Assembly (NCBI RefSeq): GCF_004403945.1
Contig: NZ_SOHM01000002.1
Span: 124,001 to 188,000 of the forward strand
Length of the DNA stretch: 64,000 bases
Direction: 5' to 3'
DNA from: Cryobacterium lactosi
GTDB lineage: Bacteria > Actinomycetota > Actinomycetes > Actinomycetales > Microbacteriaceae
The position numbers were made by a program, and so were the translations under genes. The notes under the pieces are model-generated. The model made no database searches. It saw only the letters and a list, made by a program, of their open reading frames with translations, and was not told the origin of the DNA. Shown here one piece after another: positions 1 to 10,284 of this stretch (positions within the stretch are counted from its first letter, which is position 1; every line of letters starts with the position of its first letter).

Positions 1-1
1 G

Positions 2-310
2 GAGATCACCATCGGCGCCAACGTGCTGGTGGGACCGAGCGCCCGGCTGTACACACCGAGTCATGCTCTGGATGTTCAGGAGCGCCGCGCGGGCTACGAG
101 CGGGTCTCGCCGATCACCATCGAAGACGACGTCTGGCTCGGCGGCAACGTTGTGGTCTGCCCCGGTGTGACCATCGGCGCGGGCAGCATCATCGGTGCCG
201 GCTCGGTCGTCACCAAGGATGTGCCGGCCGGGGTCATCGCCGCCGGCAATCCGGCCCGTGTGGTGCGCGCGATCGAGCCGGACGACCGGATCGGGCTCGG
301 AGCGGTCTAA
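2..310 (+). CDS. Sugar O-acetyltransferase, C-terminal part (5' truncated by window edge)
   Basis: The reading frame is open from base 2, so the gene starts outside the window. About 102 residues are visible. They show hexapeptide-repeat signatures of the left-handed beta-helix acetyltransferases (ITIGANVLVGPS, PITIEDDVWLGGNVVV, VTIGAGSIIGAGSVV) and the typical C-terminal GVIAAGNPARVVR loop. This is the maltose/galactoside O-acetyltransferase pattern: acetyl-CoA-dependent transfer to a sugar hydroxyl in the cytoplasm. The exact acceptor cannot be read from this part. An SDR gene follows 38 bp later on the same strand. Confidence 0.85.
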   Translation, partial: EITIGANVLVGPSARLYTPSHALDVQERRAGYERVSPITIEDDVWLGGNVVVCPGVTIGAGSIIGAGSVVTKDVPAGVIAAGNPARVVRAIEPDDRIGLGAV

Positions 311-348
311 CCGCGGCTGCCGGGCGCGGCCGAGCGTACGCTGGATTG

Positions 349-1323
349 ATGACCACAACTCCCCAGCACGCCCTGCCCTCTGGATTCACCGCGCAGTCGA
401 CCGCGACCGAGGTGCTCGCCGGCATCGACCTCGGCGGCAAGACGGCGATCGTCACCGGCGGCTACTCCGGACTCGGCATCGAGACCGTCGCCGCGCTCGC
501 CGCGGCCGGCGCCCGGGTGGTTGTGCCGGCCCGGCGTCCAGAGGCGGCCTGGGCAGCCCTGGATGCGCGCGGCCTGACCGCCGTGGAGGTCGAGGCGCTC
601 GACCTGGCCGATCTGGTCAGCGTGCGCGCCTTCGCCGAGCGTTTCGTGGCCACCGGCCGCAGCGTCGACATCCTGATCAACAACGCCGCCATCATGGCGT
701 CCGCCGAGGCCAGGGTCGGTGACGGCTGGGAGTCCCAGTTCGCCACCAACCACCTCGGTCACTACGTGCTGACCAACCTGCTCTGGCCCGCGCTCACGGC
801 CGCGGAAGGCGCCAGGGTCGTTGCGCTGTCGTCGACGGGGCACAAGCTCAGCGGCATCCGCTTCGACGACCCCGACTTCAGCTCCGGCTACGACAAGTGG
901 CAGGCGTACGGGCAGGCCAAGACCGCGAACAGCCTCTTCGCGGTGCACCTGGATGCCCTCGGCGCCGACTCCGGCGTGCGCGCGTTCGCCGTGCATCCCG
1001 GCGGCATCATGACCGAGCTGCAGCGACACCTGCCCCGGACGGAGATGATCGCCGCGGGCTGGATGACCGAGGACGGCACCGTGAACCCGCTGTTCAAGTC
1101 CCCGGAGCAGGGCGCGGCCACCTCCACCTGGGCAGCCACCTCGCCGATGCTCGACGGCATGGGCGGCGTCTACTGCGAAGACTGCGACATCGCCGAACCC
1201 ACAGTGGCGGGCAGCGCCACGGCCCGGATCAGCGGAGTCGACGCCCATGCGATCGACCCGGATGCGGCGGCCAGGCTCTGGGCCTTCTCGGCCGAGCTCA
1301 CCGGCGTGAACGCCTTCGCCTGA
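349..1323 (+). CDS. Short-chain dehydrogenase/reductase, retinol-dehydrogenase-like
   Basis: A 324-residue SDR with the NAD(P)-binding glycine motif TGGYSGLGIE (about residues 38-47), the structural NNAAIM motif, a catalytic serine in ALSSTGHK and the catalytic Y-x3-K in YGQAKTAN. The overall pattern resembles the retinol-dehydrogenase/WWOX-like SDRs annotated as generic oxidoreductases; the substrate is unknown. I chose ATG 349 over TTG 346 because a TACGCT box (337-342) lies exactly 6 nt upstream of the ATG, which fits a leaderless transcript. No ribosome-binding site is visible. It stands alone and is not obviously part of an operon. Confidence 0.88.
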   Translation: MTTTPQHALPSGFTAQSTATEVLAGIDLGGKTAIVTGGYSGLGIETVAALAAAGARVVVPARRPEAAWAALDARGLTAVEVEALDLADLVSVRAFAERFVATGRSVDILINNAAIMASAEARVGDGWESQFATNHLGHYVLTNLLWPALTAAEGARVVALSSTGHKLSGIRFDDPDFSSGYDKWQAYGQAKTANSLFAVHLDALGADSGVRAFAVHPGGIMTELQRHLPRTEMIAAGWMTEDGTVNPLFKSPEQGAATSTWAATSPMLDGMGGVYCEDCDIAEPTVAGSATARISGVDAHAIDPDAAARLWAFSAELTGVNAFA

Positions 1324-1439
1324 CTCTGTCCTGCGCTGTTCTCACCCGCGCACGGGTGCCTGCACCCGGCCCCCGCCCGCTAACTGTGTCCGCATGGGTA
1401 ACAGTTGCGACTGCTCGGCCGGGATTCTAGGTTGGGGAG

Positions 1440-1676
1440 ATGGGCAAGGATGCGGGCCGGGCGACGGATGCGGGTGCGGCACCGCGTGGCGCCGCCGATG
1501 CTGACGGGGCGCTCTGGGCGGCGGAGGGGATCCCGTCTCCGGCCCGGCGCGCGCTCGTGGCCGCGGGCATCCTCACGGTGGAGGATCTGCGCAGGGCGGA
1601 CCCGGATGTTCTCGCCCGGCTGCACGGCATGGGCCCCACGGCCATGGCACGGTTGCGTCCGCTGCGCGACGGCTGA
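1440..1676 (+). CDS. Small helix-hairpin-helix protein
   Basis: A 78-residue protein with an Ala/Gly-rich N-terminus followed by a helix-hairpin-helix-like module at about residues 30-76 (ARRALVAAGILTVEDLRR, then LHGMGPTAMARLR). This resembles the C-terminal domain of RNA polymerase alpha and related small actinobacterial DNA-binding proteins. A GGGGAG Shine-Dalgarno sequence lies just upstream of ATG 1440. Non-specific DNA binding is the family expectation; no partner is indicated by context. It is followed by a strong hairpin at 1731-1760. Confidence 0.65.
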   Translation: MGKDAGRATDAGAAPRGAADADGALWAAEGIPSPARRALVAAGILTVEDLRRADPDVLARLHGMGPTAMARLRPLRDG

Positions 1677-1730
1677 CACTCCAGCCCCGGCCGGGCCGAC
1701 GCGCGAGCGCCTAACCGTTGCCGCAACGAA

Positions 1731-1760
1731 CAAGTGCGCCCGGCGTACCGGGCGCACTTG
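1731..1760. terminator. Bidirectional hairpin terminator
   Basis: Perfect 13-bp stem (CAAGTGCGCCCGG / CCGGGCGCACTTG) with a CGTA loop, placed between the convergent helix-hairpin-helix gene and msrB. It has no long U tract, as is usual in actinobacteria. Confidence 0.75.
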
Positions 1761-1801
1761 TACGCAGGGGTTACAGTGGCGACTGCGCAGCCGCCGGCGG
1801 C

Positions 1802-2203
1802 TTACTCGCCCGGCGTGAAGTTGAGCGAGATCGAGTTCATGCAGTAGCGGTCACCGGTGGGGGTGCCGAAACCGTCGTCGAACACGTGGCCCAGGTGCGA
1901 TCCGCAGGCGGCGCAGCGCACCTCGGTGCGCACGACACCGAGTGAGCGGTCTTCGATGAGCTCGACGGCCTCGGGGCGCACCGACTCGTAGAAGCTCGGC
2001 CAGCCGCAGCCGGAGTCGAACTTGGTGCCGCTCTTGAACAGCTCGGCGTTGCAGGCGCCGCAGGTGTAGACGCCCGCCCGACCCTCGTCGAGGAGCTCGC
2101 CGGTCCAGGCTCGTTCGGTGGCCGCACCGCGCAGAACGCTGTACTGCTCCGGGGTGAGTTCAGCCTTCCATTCGGCGTCAGACTTGGTGACCTCGTAGTC
2201 CAT
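1802..2203 (-). CDS. msrB: Peptide-methionine (R)-S-oxide reductase MsrB
   Basis: A 133-residue cytoplasmic MsrB that reduces methionine-R-sulfoxide in oxidised proteins using thioredoxin. Two CxxC pairs that form the structural zinc site are visible (CGAC and CAAC), with the family motifs GCGWPSF and HLGHVFDDG and the catalytic cysteine in RYCMNS near the C-terminus. Length is normal for the single-domain form. The reading frame is open further upstream, but ATG 2203 has an AAAGGA ribosome-binding site and begins the conserved domain. No MsrA is fused or adjacent. Confidence 0.95.
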   Translation of the reverse strand: MDYEVTKSDAEWKAELTPEQYSVLRGAATERAWTGELLDEGRAGVYTCGACNAELFKSGTKFDSGCGWPSFYESVRPEAVELIEDRSLGVVRTEVRCAACGSHLGHVFDDGFGTPTGDRYCMNSISLNFTPGE

Positions 2204-2388
2204 GGTGCGTCCTTTCAAATCCAGTCTCGACAGAGAACTGCCTCCAGCGTAAACTCGGCCGGCGGCCTTGGCATTCCCGGGTGCGGCACACTCGGTGATT
2301 GCCCAGCCGATTCCCACCCTTGACGGTATCGGGTCCGGGTCTTGCGCGACAGGCGGGACCGGTCAGGGAAAACCCAGTCCGTGCCAAA

Positions 2389-2394
2389 TAGGAT
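2389..2394 (+). promoter_or_regulatory. Probable -10 element of a leaderless transcript
   Basis: TAGGAT ending 7 nt before the ATG of the DUF3263 gene. That spacing puts the transcription start at or beside the start codon. Confidence 0.5.
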
Positions 2395-2401
2395 GACGCG
2401 T

Positions 2402-2701
2402 ATGGCGACCAGCGAGCACGGCGAGAGCGAACGGCGCGCCGACGGCGCTCTGGGCCTCAGCCCGCGCGATGAAGACCTGCTCGCTTTCGAGCGGCGTGGG
2501 TGGTCACACCCCGGCGCCAAGGAGCAGGCAATCCGCACCGAGTTCGGCCTCTCAGCTGCCCGGTACTATCAGTTGTTGGGTGCCTTGCTCGACTCCCCGC
2601 TTGCCCTCGCCCACGATCCCATGCTGGTCAAACGACTGCAGCGGATGCGTGACGCGCGTTCGCAGGCACGGTCGGCCAGAGCCATCCGCCCCATCGAGTA
2701 G
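2402..2701 (+). CDS. DUF3263 domain protein
   Basis: A 99-residue protein. Residues from about 22 onward match the actinobacterial DUF3263 family (DEDLLAFERRGW, FGLSAARYYQLL, DPMLVKRLQRMRDAR), which looks like a small helix-turn-helix domain; its function is unknown to me. A TAGGAT -10 element (2389-2394) sits 7 nt before ATG 2402, suggesting a leaderless mRNA, so I prefer this to upstream in-frame starts. It begins the block DUF3263, LytR_C, cspA, DUF3048, groEL. Confidence 0.85.
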   Translation: MATSEHGESERRADGALGLSPRDEDLLAFERRGWSHPGAKEQAIRTEFGLSAARYYQLLGALLDSPLALAHDPMLVKRLQRMRDARSQARSARAIRPIE

Positions 2702-2751
2702 GGAACCTCCTACCGTGTGTTCAGCCAACCGAGGATCGAACCAGACAGACG

Positions 2752-3312
2752 ATGCCCACTTCGTACCCGAAAGACCGCTTCGATGACCTCCCGCACAAGC
2801 TCGACCGAGTGGGGGCGCACCGTGCACCAGCCAAAAAGGGGCGCCGGTGGGTTGCGGTGTGGTGGGCGCTGGGCGCAACCGCCCTGCTGATCGGTGTGGG
2901 TGCCGTCGGCCTGACCGTGCTGAACAACCGGCTGAACATCACCATTCCCGGGATCGAGGCCGAGACGCCCGCCGCGGAGCCGACGACCGAACCGGTGCCC
3001 ACCGCGGAGCCGACCACTGACCCCAGTGCGAGTGTCACGGTACTCAACGGCACCCCGACGACCGGCGTGGCCAGGTCGGTGGGCGACCTGCTCACCACCG
3101 GTGGCTGGACCGTCGGCAGTACCAGCGACGCGGACACCGAAGACTTCGTCACGACGACCGTCTACTACGCGGATGCCTCTCTGGAGGGCGCTGCCCGCGG
3201 TGTGGCGGCCTTGCTGCCCGGTTCGGAGGTCTTGCTCTCCGAGGACTTCGCGGGCTCAGACGCCAGCCTCACCGTCGTTGTCGGCTCCGACTACGCCATG
3301 CCTGCCGAGTGA
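2752..3312 (+). CDS. Membrane-anchored LytR C-terminal domain protein
   Basis: A 186-residue protein with a basic cytoplasmic N-terminus, one transmembrane helix at about residues 36-60 (WALGATALLIGVGAVG), a Thr/Pro/Glu-rich linker with repeated AEPTTEP-type units, and an extracytoplasmic LytR_C domain (SVTVLNGTPTTGVARSVGD, and VVVGSDYA near the end). LytR_C is known as the C-terminal extension of LytR-CpsA-Psr wall-polymer ligases. Here it stands without a catalytic LCP domain, which is common in actinobacteria. It lies 50 bp after DUF3263 and is probably co-transcribed. Confidence 0.85.
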   Translation: MPTSYPKDRFDDLPHKLDRVGAHRAPAKKGRRWVAVWWALGATALLIGVGAVGLTVLNNRLNITIPGIEAETPAAEPTTEPVPTAEPTTDPSASVTVLNGTPTTGVARSVGDLLTTGGWTVGSTSDADTEDFVTTTVYYADASLEGAARGVAALLPGSEVLLSEDFAGSDASLTVVVGSDYAMPAE

Positions 3313-3417
3313 GCTGACCACCCGTCTGCCGACCTACTGGGATTGGGTCGCTCAGTCAACCCCCTTTTGAACTTGGCTTCCGTCACTAGTGTCTGCAGTG
3401 GTCGCTCATTTTCTTGC

Positions 3418-3444
3418 GAAGCGCTCTCAGCCTGAGGGCGCTTC
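3418..3444 (+). terminator. Hairpin between LytR_C gene and cspA
   Basis: A 12-bp stem (GAAGCGCTCTCA / TGAGGGCGCTTC, one G-T pair) with a 3-nt loop and no U tract. It may end the upstream operon or be part of the roughly 100-nt cspA 5' leader. Confidence 0.45.
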
Positions 3445-3533
3445 AACGAGACGGTGGACGCAGTTTCTGCGCCAGGCCCGGTAACACCAACGGGTGAGTG
3501 CCGAAATACAACACTGCATTAGGGGAGTTTCAC

Positions 3534-3737
3534 ATGGCGAACGGAACCGTTAAATGGTTCAACGCTGAAAAGGGTTTCGGCTTCATCACTGTCGATGGAG
3601 GAGGACAGGACGTCTTCGTTCACTACTCCGCCATCGACATGCACGGCTACAAGGTTCTTGAAGAAGGTCAGCACGTCATCTTCGAACTCGGTACCGGTGC
3701 CAAGGGTCCGCAGGCCGAATCGGTCCGCCCGGCTTAA
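3534..3737 (+). CDS. cspA: Cold-shock protein CspA family
   Basis: A 67-residue single cold-shock domain binding single-stranded RNA/DNA, an RNA chaperone. RNP1 (KGFGFITV) and RNP2 (DVFVHYSAI) are intact, and length is exactly that of the major actinobacterial CspA. The frame is open upstream, but MANGTVKWF at 3534 is the family start and has an AGGGGAG ribosome-binding site. The long gap to the previous gene leaves room for a structured leader, as in other cspA genes. Confidence 0.95.
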   Translation: MANGTVKWFNAEKGFGFITVDGGGQDVFVHYSAIDMHGYKVLEEGQHVIFELGTGAKGPQAESVRPA

Positions 3738-3762
3738 CCGCCACGCGTCGAACAGCTACCTC

Positions 3763-3792
3763 TCGATCGGGATCCTCACGAACCCTGATCGA
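3763..3792 (+). terminator. Weak hairpin after cspA
   Basis: TCGATCGGG and CCCTGATCGA can pair with one bulged base around an 11-nt loop, 26 nt after the cspA stop. There is no U run. Confidence 0.35.
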
Positions 3793-3862
3793 GCACCGAG
3801 TCTCAGTCACGCCACCACCTAGACCGCCAGGCAGACATACCAGGCGGGCTAAAGTGTGTGGC

Positions 3863-4912
3863 GTGACTGCGTTTCGGATGTCCCTTCGACCCACCCGTCG
3901 ATCCCGGCCCCGCGTGCCGGGGGCGATCGTGGCGATCCTGGTGGCCGCCGGGCTCGGCCTGGGGCTGATCGGCTGCTCGGCACCGCCGAGCGAGCCGGCC
4001 GCGTCGCCGAGTCCGACCCTGCCCCCTGGCGTCGCGCCCCTGCGCGGCACGCCAGTGGACCCGGCCGGTTCCGAGCATCCATCTTTGGCCGTGAAGATCG
4101 ACAACCACCCCGCTGCCCGGCCGCAGCTCGGCCTCGAGAGCGCCGACCTGGTCTTCGAGGAACTGGTCGAGGGCGGTCTCACCCGGTACGCCGCCATCTG
4201 GCACTCCGACGTGCCCGCCGAGGTGGGTCCGGTGCGGTCCATCCGCCCGATGGACCCCGAGATCCTGAGCTCCTTCGGCGGGATCGTGGCATATTCGGGC
4301 GGCCAGCCGCAGTTCGTCGACGCGATGAAGGCCACCCCGCTGTTGAACATCATCTTCGACGAGGACGCCACGGGCCTGTTCGTTCGTGCCGAGGACCGGG
4401 ATTCCCCGCATGACGTGGTGCTCGCTGCTGCCGAAACCGTGCAGTTGCACTCCGACCTCGCCGAGCCGCGCGCCCAGTTGGACTATGCCGACAGTGGCGA
4501 AGACACCACCGCCGTCCTGGCTGGCGAACCGACGGCCACGATCGTCACCCGGTTCTCCGAGTCCGGCGGGCGGGCCTGGGACTGGGACCCGGCCACCGCG
4601 GCCTACCTCCGCAGCCAAGACGGCGCCGCCGACCTCGACACCACTGGAACCCAGCTGCGCGCCACCAACGTCCTGGTGCTGCGGGTGGAGGTGGACCGGA
4701 GCGGCGAGGTGCCCCGCACCATCCTGACCGGCTCCGGCGAGGCCTGGGTATCCGCCGGCGGGTCGACGATGCCGGCCACCTGGTTCAAGGATGGCCCGGC
4801 CGCGCCGATCCGGTTGGCCGACGCGGCCGGGGCCACGATCGAGCTCGCACCTGGGAACACCTGGATCGAACTGGTTCCCGCTGACGGCGGCAGCGTGGAG
4901 CTGGTGCCCTGA
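3863..4912 (+). CDS. DUF3048 (YerB-like) lipoprotein
   Basis: A 349-residue secreted lipoprotein. The signal peptide ends in a lipobox (GLIGC), followed by a Pro/Ser linker and the DUF3048 fold (LAVKIDNHPAARPQ, ADLVFEELVEGGLTRYAAIW, VGPVRSIRPMDPEI, VAYSGGQPQFVD). The family includes B. subtilis YerB; its biochemical role is not settled. Start choice: GTG 3863 is 7 nt after a TAAAGT box (3850-3855) and would be leaderless. GTG 3854 and ATG 3878 are alternatives that do not change the lipobox. Confidence 0.85.
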   Translation: MTAFRMSLRPTRRSRPRVPGAIVAILVAAGLGLGLIGCSAPPSEPAASPSPTLPPGVAPLRGTPVDPAGSEHPSLAVKIDNHPAARPQLGLESADLVFEELVEGGLTRYAAIWHSDVPAEVGPVRSIRPMDPEILSSFGGIVAYSGGQPQFVDAMKATPLLNIIFDEDATGLFVRAEDRDSPHDVVLAAAETVQLHSDLAEPRAQLDYADSGEDTTAVLAGEPTATIVTRFSESGGRAWDWDPATAAYLRSQDGAADLDTTGTQLRATNVLVLRVEVDRSGEVPRTILTGSGEAWVSAGGSTMPATWFKDGPAAPIRLADAAGATIELAPGNTWIELVPADGGSVELVP

Positions 4913-6682
<1,770 letters not shown>

Positions 6683-6710
6683 GTCCAGCCTCACCAGCAG
6701 TAACGAATAG

Positions 6711-6742
6711 ATGTGGGCGTCCCCTTCTGGGGGCGCCCACAT
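6711..6742 (+). terminator. Strong hairpin terminator after groEL
   Basis: ATGTGGGCGTCCCC and GGGGGCGCCCACAT pair as a 14-bp stem (one G-T pair) with a TTCT loop, 28 nt after the groEL stop. Confidence 0.85.
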
Positions 6743-6789
6743 TCGTGTGTCCGGTGCTGCTCCCGAATGCTGGGGTGTTACCGTGCGGT

Positions 6790-7956
6790 ATGGGGGTTCG
6801 GGGACGGTCGAGGTCGGCCGGCGCGCTGGTGCCGGCGGCGTTGCTGGCTGTGGCGCTCCTGGCCGGCTGCGCCGCAGAATCGCCAGTACCGGTCGAACCG
6901 GCAGCGGGCCCGATCGGCACCCCGGCACCGGCGGATGCGGTCACCGCACCGGCGCCCAGGCTGGGCCTCGACTGCGCCGCCCTCGTGCCGGATGATCTCG
7001 CCGCCGAAACCGTGACCACCGGGCTGGTGCCGCTTCCGTATGCCGCAGCCTTGCTCGGTGTGGGCCCGCTCAGCTTCGCGATCGAGCAGCTCGGCGGCAC
7101 GGCCTGCGCCGCGACAGACCCTGCAGCTCCCGGGCCGGGAGACGGGGCAGGGCCGGTCGTCTCCGGCTACACGGTGCTCGTGCTCCCCGACGCCGCCGAG
7201 CAGTACGCCCGCTATGCGGAGCTCTACACCGACGTCACGAGCGGCACCGATGCTCCTTACGGTGATTCCGCCGGGGGAGCATGCTTCGGCCGCGGCGCCG
7301 AGTCGTCGTGCACGAGCAACATCCTGGTCGGCAGCACCTGGATCGAAGTGCAGCTGACGGGCATCGATGTCGACGCTGCGATGAGCAACGACGATGTGGC
7401 TGAGCGGGTAGCACCGCTGATCGAGTCCATCGTCACGACGGTGGCGGAGGCCCCGGCGCCCGGACCGCTCTGGACACCGGCCGCGAACGCGGTGGCGCTG
7501 CCGGACGACTGCACCGTCTACGCCACCGCCGACGAGGCACGTTCGATATTCCAGCGCACCGAGGAGCTGTGGGTCGGCCCCGCAGGCGGCGGTGGCTGGA
7601 GTCTCCCCGCGGGCGCGTGGAGCATGAGCGGAGCAGAACGATGTTCCTGGCTGCTGGAGAACTCCGACAACGGCGTACTCTCGGTCGACTCACTTCCCGG
7701 TGGGGCTTGGGCCTACGACGCGATGTGGAGCCTGACCGCAAGACCCGACCAGGGCGCAAGGAACGCCGAATCGATCCCGGGGGTCGAGCGGGCCTCGTTC
7801 GCCTGTGGCAGCGCGACCGAGACGTGCAGCCTCGACACCGTGATCGGTGGCAACTGGGTGCAGTTCAGCACGCCGTCTGCCCAGGGTGATCCTGACGTCC
7901 TACGCGACAGATTGACCCAGACCGCCGTGGGAGCCGCCGCCCGTCTCTCCGGCTGA
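6790..7956 (+). CDS. Uncharacterised lipoprotein with two similar halves
   Basis: A 388-residue secreted lipoprotein. ATG 6790 starts a classical signal peptide ending in the lipobox LLAGC. The mature part contains two segments of similar layout. Both begin with a Cys-containing DC motif (LDCAALVPDDLAAE and LPDDCTVYATADEAR) and end with a paired-Cys segment followed by an xxGxxWxx(V)Q strand (CTSNILVGSTWIEVQ and CSLDTVIGGNWVQFS). This suggests an internal duplication with two disulphides per half. I recognise no enzymatic motif and do not know its function. Confidence 0.75.
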   Translation: MGVRGRSRSAGALVPAALLAVALLAGCAAESPVPVEPAAGPIGTPAPADAVTAPAPRLGLDCAALVPDDLAAETVTTGLVPLPYAAALLGVGPLSFAIEQLGGTACAATDPAAPGPGDGAGPVVSGYTVLVLPDAAEQYARYAELYTDVTSGTDAPYGDSAGGACFGRGAESSCTSNILVGSTWIEVQLTGIDVDAAMSNDDVAERVAPLIESIVTTVAEAPAPGPLWTPAANAVALPDDCTVYATADEARSIFQRTEELWVGPAGGGGWSLPAGAWSMSGAERCSWLLENSDNGVLSVDSLPGGAWAYDAMWSLTARPDQGARNAESIPGVERASFACGSATETCSLDTVIGGNWVQFSTPSAQGDPDVLRDRLTQTAVGAAARLSG

Positions 7957-8000
7957 GCCGGCCCCTACCGGGCGATCCGGGCAGCCCTCTCCGGAGAGCG

Positions 8001-8291
8001 CTACCGGGCGAACAACCGGGCGTTGGCCTGCTCCACCTCGGCGTACTGCTGGCCGGCCTGCCCGAGCGCCTGGTTGAGCGCATCCGCGCTCTGCTCGACA
8101 TGTTGTTGAGTGGTGCGCCACGCCGACACCGCCGCCTGGAACTGTGTGGATGCCTGCCCGGTCCAGGAGCCTTCCAGCCCGGTGAGTTGACCGAGCAGCG
8201 CCGCCACCTCGGCCTGGATGCGAGACATGGTGGCGCGTGCGGCGCCGGTGGTGGTGATCAGTGCATCGCTGTCGACCTGGAACTGGGTCAT
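8001..8291 (-). CDS. WXG100-family protein (EsxA/EsxB-like)
   Basis: A 96-residue helical hairpin protein of the WXG100 family, with the turn motif GSWTGQAS at about residues 41-48 between two amphipathic helices and the family's length. WXG100 proteins are substrates of the ESX/type VII secretion system. No EccC ATPase, EccD or mycosin gene lies in this window, and it has no WXG partner, so it may act as a homodimer with a distant secretion locus. ATG 8291 is preferred; a TTG 33 nt upstream is possible. Confidence 0.85.
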   Translation of the reverse strand: MTQFQVDSDALITTTGAARATMSRIQAEVAALLGQLTGLEGSWTGQASTQFQAAVSAWRTTQQHVEQSADALNQALGQAGQQYAEVEQANARLFAR

Positions 8292-8482
8292 CGGAACGCT
8301 CCGTTCGCTCGTGTGGCGCCCCAATGGCGCCCGCGGTCGACGTTACGGCGCACAGGCAGCCGAGCCGGGGACTGCCGGCATCGGGGGAGAACCCGGCATC
8401 GGCCGTCGGCGTGGAGGAGCGGCGCCAGGTGCTCGACACTCCACCGCAGCGTCACCCGCGGCCCTCAGCCGCGCAGGGCGGG

Positions 8483-10255
8483 TCAGCTCAGGGTGGTCGA
8501 GGCGAGCGACTGCGGGGCCGCGGCCGACTCGGCCAGCGGGAACCAGACCCGGAAAGTTGCTCCGCCGCCCGGGGTCTCGACGACCTCGACCGAGCCGTTG
8601 TGGCTCGCCACGATGGAGGCCACGATCGCCAGGCCCAGGCCGCTGCCGCCGGTCTCCCTGGCCCTGGAGGTGTCTGCCCGCCAGAAACGCTGGAAGATCT
8701 TGTCGCGGATCTGCGGGGGGATGCCCTCGCCGTGGTCGATGACCGAGATGGAGGCGCGCTGGTTGCGCCGGTCCACGGCGACCTCGAGTTCCACCGGGCT
8801 GTCGGCCGGGCTGAACCGCAGGGCGTTGCCCATCAGGTTGGTGATGACCTGGCGCACCTTGTTCTCCTCGGCCATGATCACCGCTTCGAGTTCCGGCGGT
8901 GCCTCGACGGCGGGGGGAACCTCACTGGCGGGCAGGGCCGCATCCGTGCGCTTGGGGCGGCGGGTGCGGAGCCTGGCGAGGGTGGCGCCGGCGAAGGAGA
9001 TCGTGCCGGTGCTGGACCCGGACGGCTCGGCCTTGGCGGCGGCGCTCTTGGTGGCGGCGGTTTTGGCGCTGGCCCCGTCGACGGCCGGAGCCGGGGCGGG
9101 AGACACCGGGGCGGGGGCGACCTCACCCGTGGAGTGGGCCAGGTCGATCGGGGATTCCTGCGCCTCCTCGGTGAACTCGGCTGGGTGACTGGTCAGCACC
9201 GTGACCCGGCGGCCGGGCGAGGAGGCCATGGCGTCGAGCGCGGCATCGTGCGCGAGGGGCAGCAGGTCGACGCGGGTGAGCGAGAGCGGCTTGGTCTCAT
9301 CCAGCCGGGCCAGTTCGAGCAGATCCTCGACGAGACCGCCCATGCGGATGGCTTCCTTCTCGATGCGCTGCATGGCCTGGGCAACGTCGTCGGGGGTCTG
9401 TAGAGCGCCCATCCGGTAGAGCTCGGCGTAGCCGCGCACCGACACCAGTGGGGTGCGCAGCTCGTGGCTGGCGTCGCCGACGAAGCGGCGCATCTGGTCG
9501 ATCGTGCGGGCACGGTCCTTGAAGGCCCGGTCGATGCGGCTGAGCATGGTGTTGAGGGACCGGTTCAGCCGGCCCACCTCGGTATTGGGGGTGGCTCCGC
9601 CCAGCCGCTGGCTGAAGTCGCCGTCGGCGATGGCCGCAGCCGTGCGCTCGACCTCGCGCAGCGGCGCGAAGGTGGTGGTGACCAGCAGTCGGGTGAGCAT
9701 GGCGCCCACCAGCACCACCCCGACACCGAAGCCGAGGAAGATGCTCAGGTAGGTGTTGACGGTGTTCTGCGCCGACTGCAGGGACACGGCCATCAGCAGG
9801 GTGCCGTAAGTGCCGGTGGAATTGATCACGAACGGCACGGCCACGGCGTGGAACTCGGTGTCGCCCTCCGCGTCGGAGAGCTTCTGTACGGCGCCGTTCA
9901 TGCTGATCACGCTGGGCAGGTCCAACGGCATCGTTACAGCGGGCAGGCTGGAGCGGGGCCGGTCCCGCCAGGTACGGTCCTTGAGCACGCCGTTCTGGTC
10001 GTAGACCGCCACGAAGTAGTCGGAGTCCACACCGGCAGCGCTGCCGTTCTCCATCGAGTTGCGGTAGTCCATCAGGGTGGTCTGCGCCTCGGTCTGCAGG
10101 CTGGCATCCACCTGCTGCACAACGTAGTTCTGCAGGATCACCATGGTGCCCACTCCGGAAACGAGCAGGCCGAGCGTGAGCATCAGCACGGTCACACCGG
10201 TGATCTTGGAGCGGAGCGAAATCCGGCTCCAACGGTCCATCAGGGCCACATGCAT
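8483..10255 (-). CDS. Sensor histidine kinase with inserted low-complexity segment
   Basis: A 590-residue membrane kinase. Transmembrane helices lie at about 18-41 and 168-193 with an extracytoplasmic sensor between, then HAMP (about 190-245), HisKA with the phospho-accepting His264 in DASHELRTPL, and an HATPase_c domain with an N box (NLMGNALRFS, about 474-482), DHGEGIP (507-513) and GSGLGLAI (538-545). It pairs with the response regulator upstream at 10285 (29 bp gap), which is transcribed first. Unusual: about 90 Ala/Pro/Ser-rich residues (about 360-450) interrupt the region between the first ATPase strand and the N box. Start could be ATG 10255 or the ATG five codons downstream. Confidence 0.92.
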   Translation of the reverse strand: MHVALMDRWSRISLRSKITGVTVLMLTLGLLVSGVGTMVILQNYVVQQVDASLQTEAQTTLMDYRNSMENGSAAGVDSDYFVAVYDQNGVLKDRTWRDRPRSSLPAVTMPLDLPSVISMNGAVQKLSDAEGDTEFHAVAVPFVINSTGTYGTLLMAVSLQSAQNTVNTYLSIFLGFGVGVVLVGAMLTRLLVTTTFAPLREVERTAAAIADGDFSQRLGGATPNTEVGRLNRSLNTMLSRIDRAFKDRARTIDQMRRFVGDASHELRTPLVSVRGYAELYRMGALQTPDDVAQAMQRIEKEAIRMGGLVEDLLELARLDETKPLSLTRVDLLPLAHDAALDAMASSPGRRVTVLTSHPAEFTEEAQESPIDLAHSTGEVAPAPVSPAPAPAVDGASAKTAATKSAAAKAEPSGSSTGTISFAGATLARLRTRRPKRTDAALPASEVPPAVEAPPELEAVIMAEENKVRQVITNLMGNALRFSPADSPVELEVAVDRRNQRASISVIDHGEGIPPQIRDKIFQRFWRADTSRARETGGSGLGLAIVASIVASHNGSVEVVETPGGGATFRVWFPLAESAAAPQSLASTTLS

Positions 10256-10284
10256 AGTTCCAGTCTAAAGAAGTGAAACTGGGT

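Noticed and set aside
8001..8291. ESX/type VII secretion locus
   Set aside because: Only one WXG100 gene is present; none of the secretion machinery genes are in the window.
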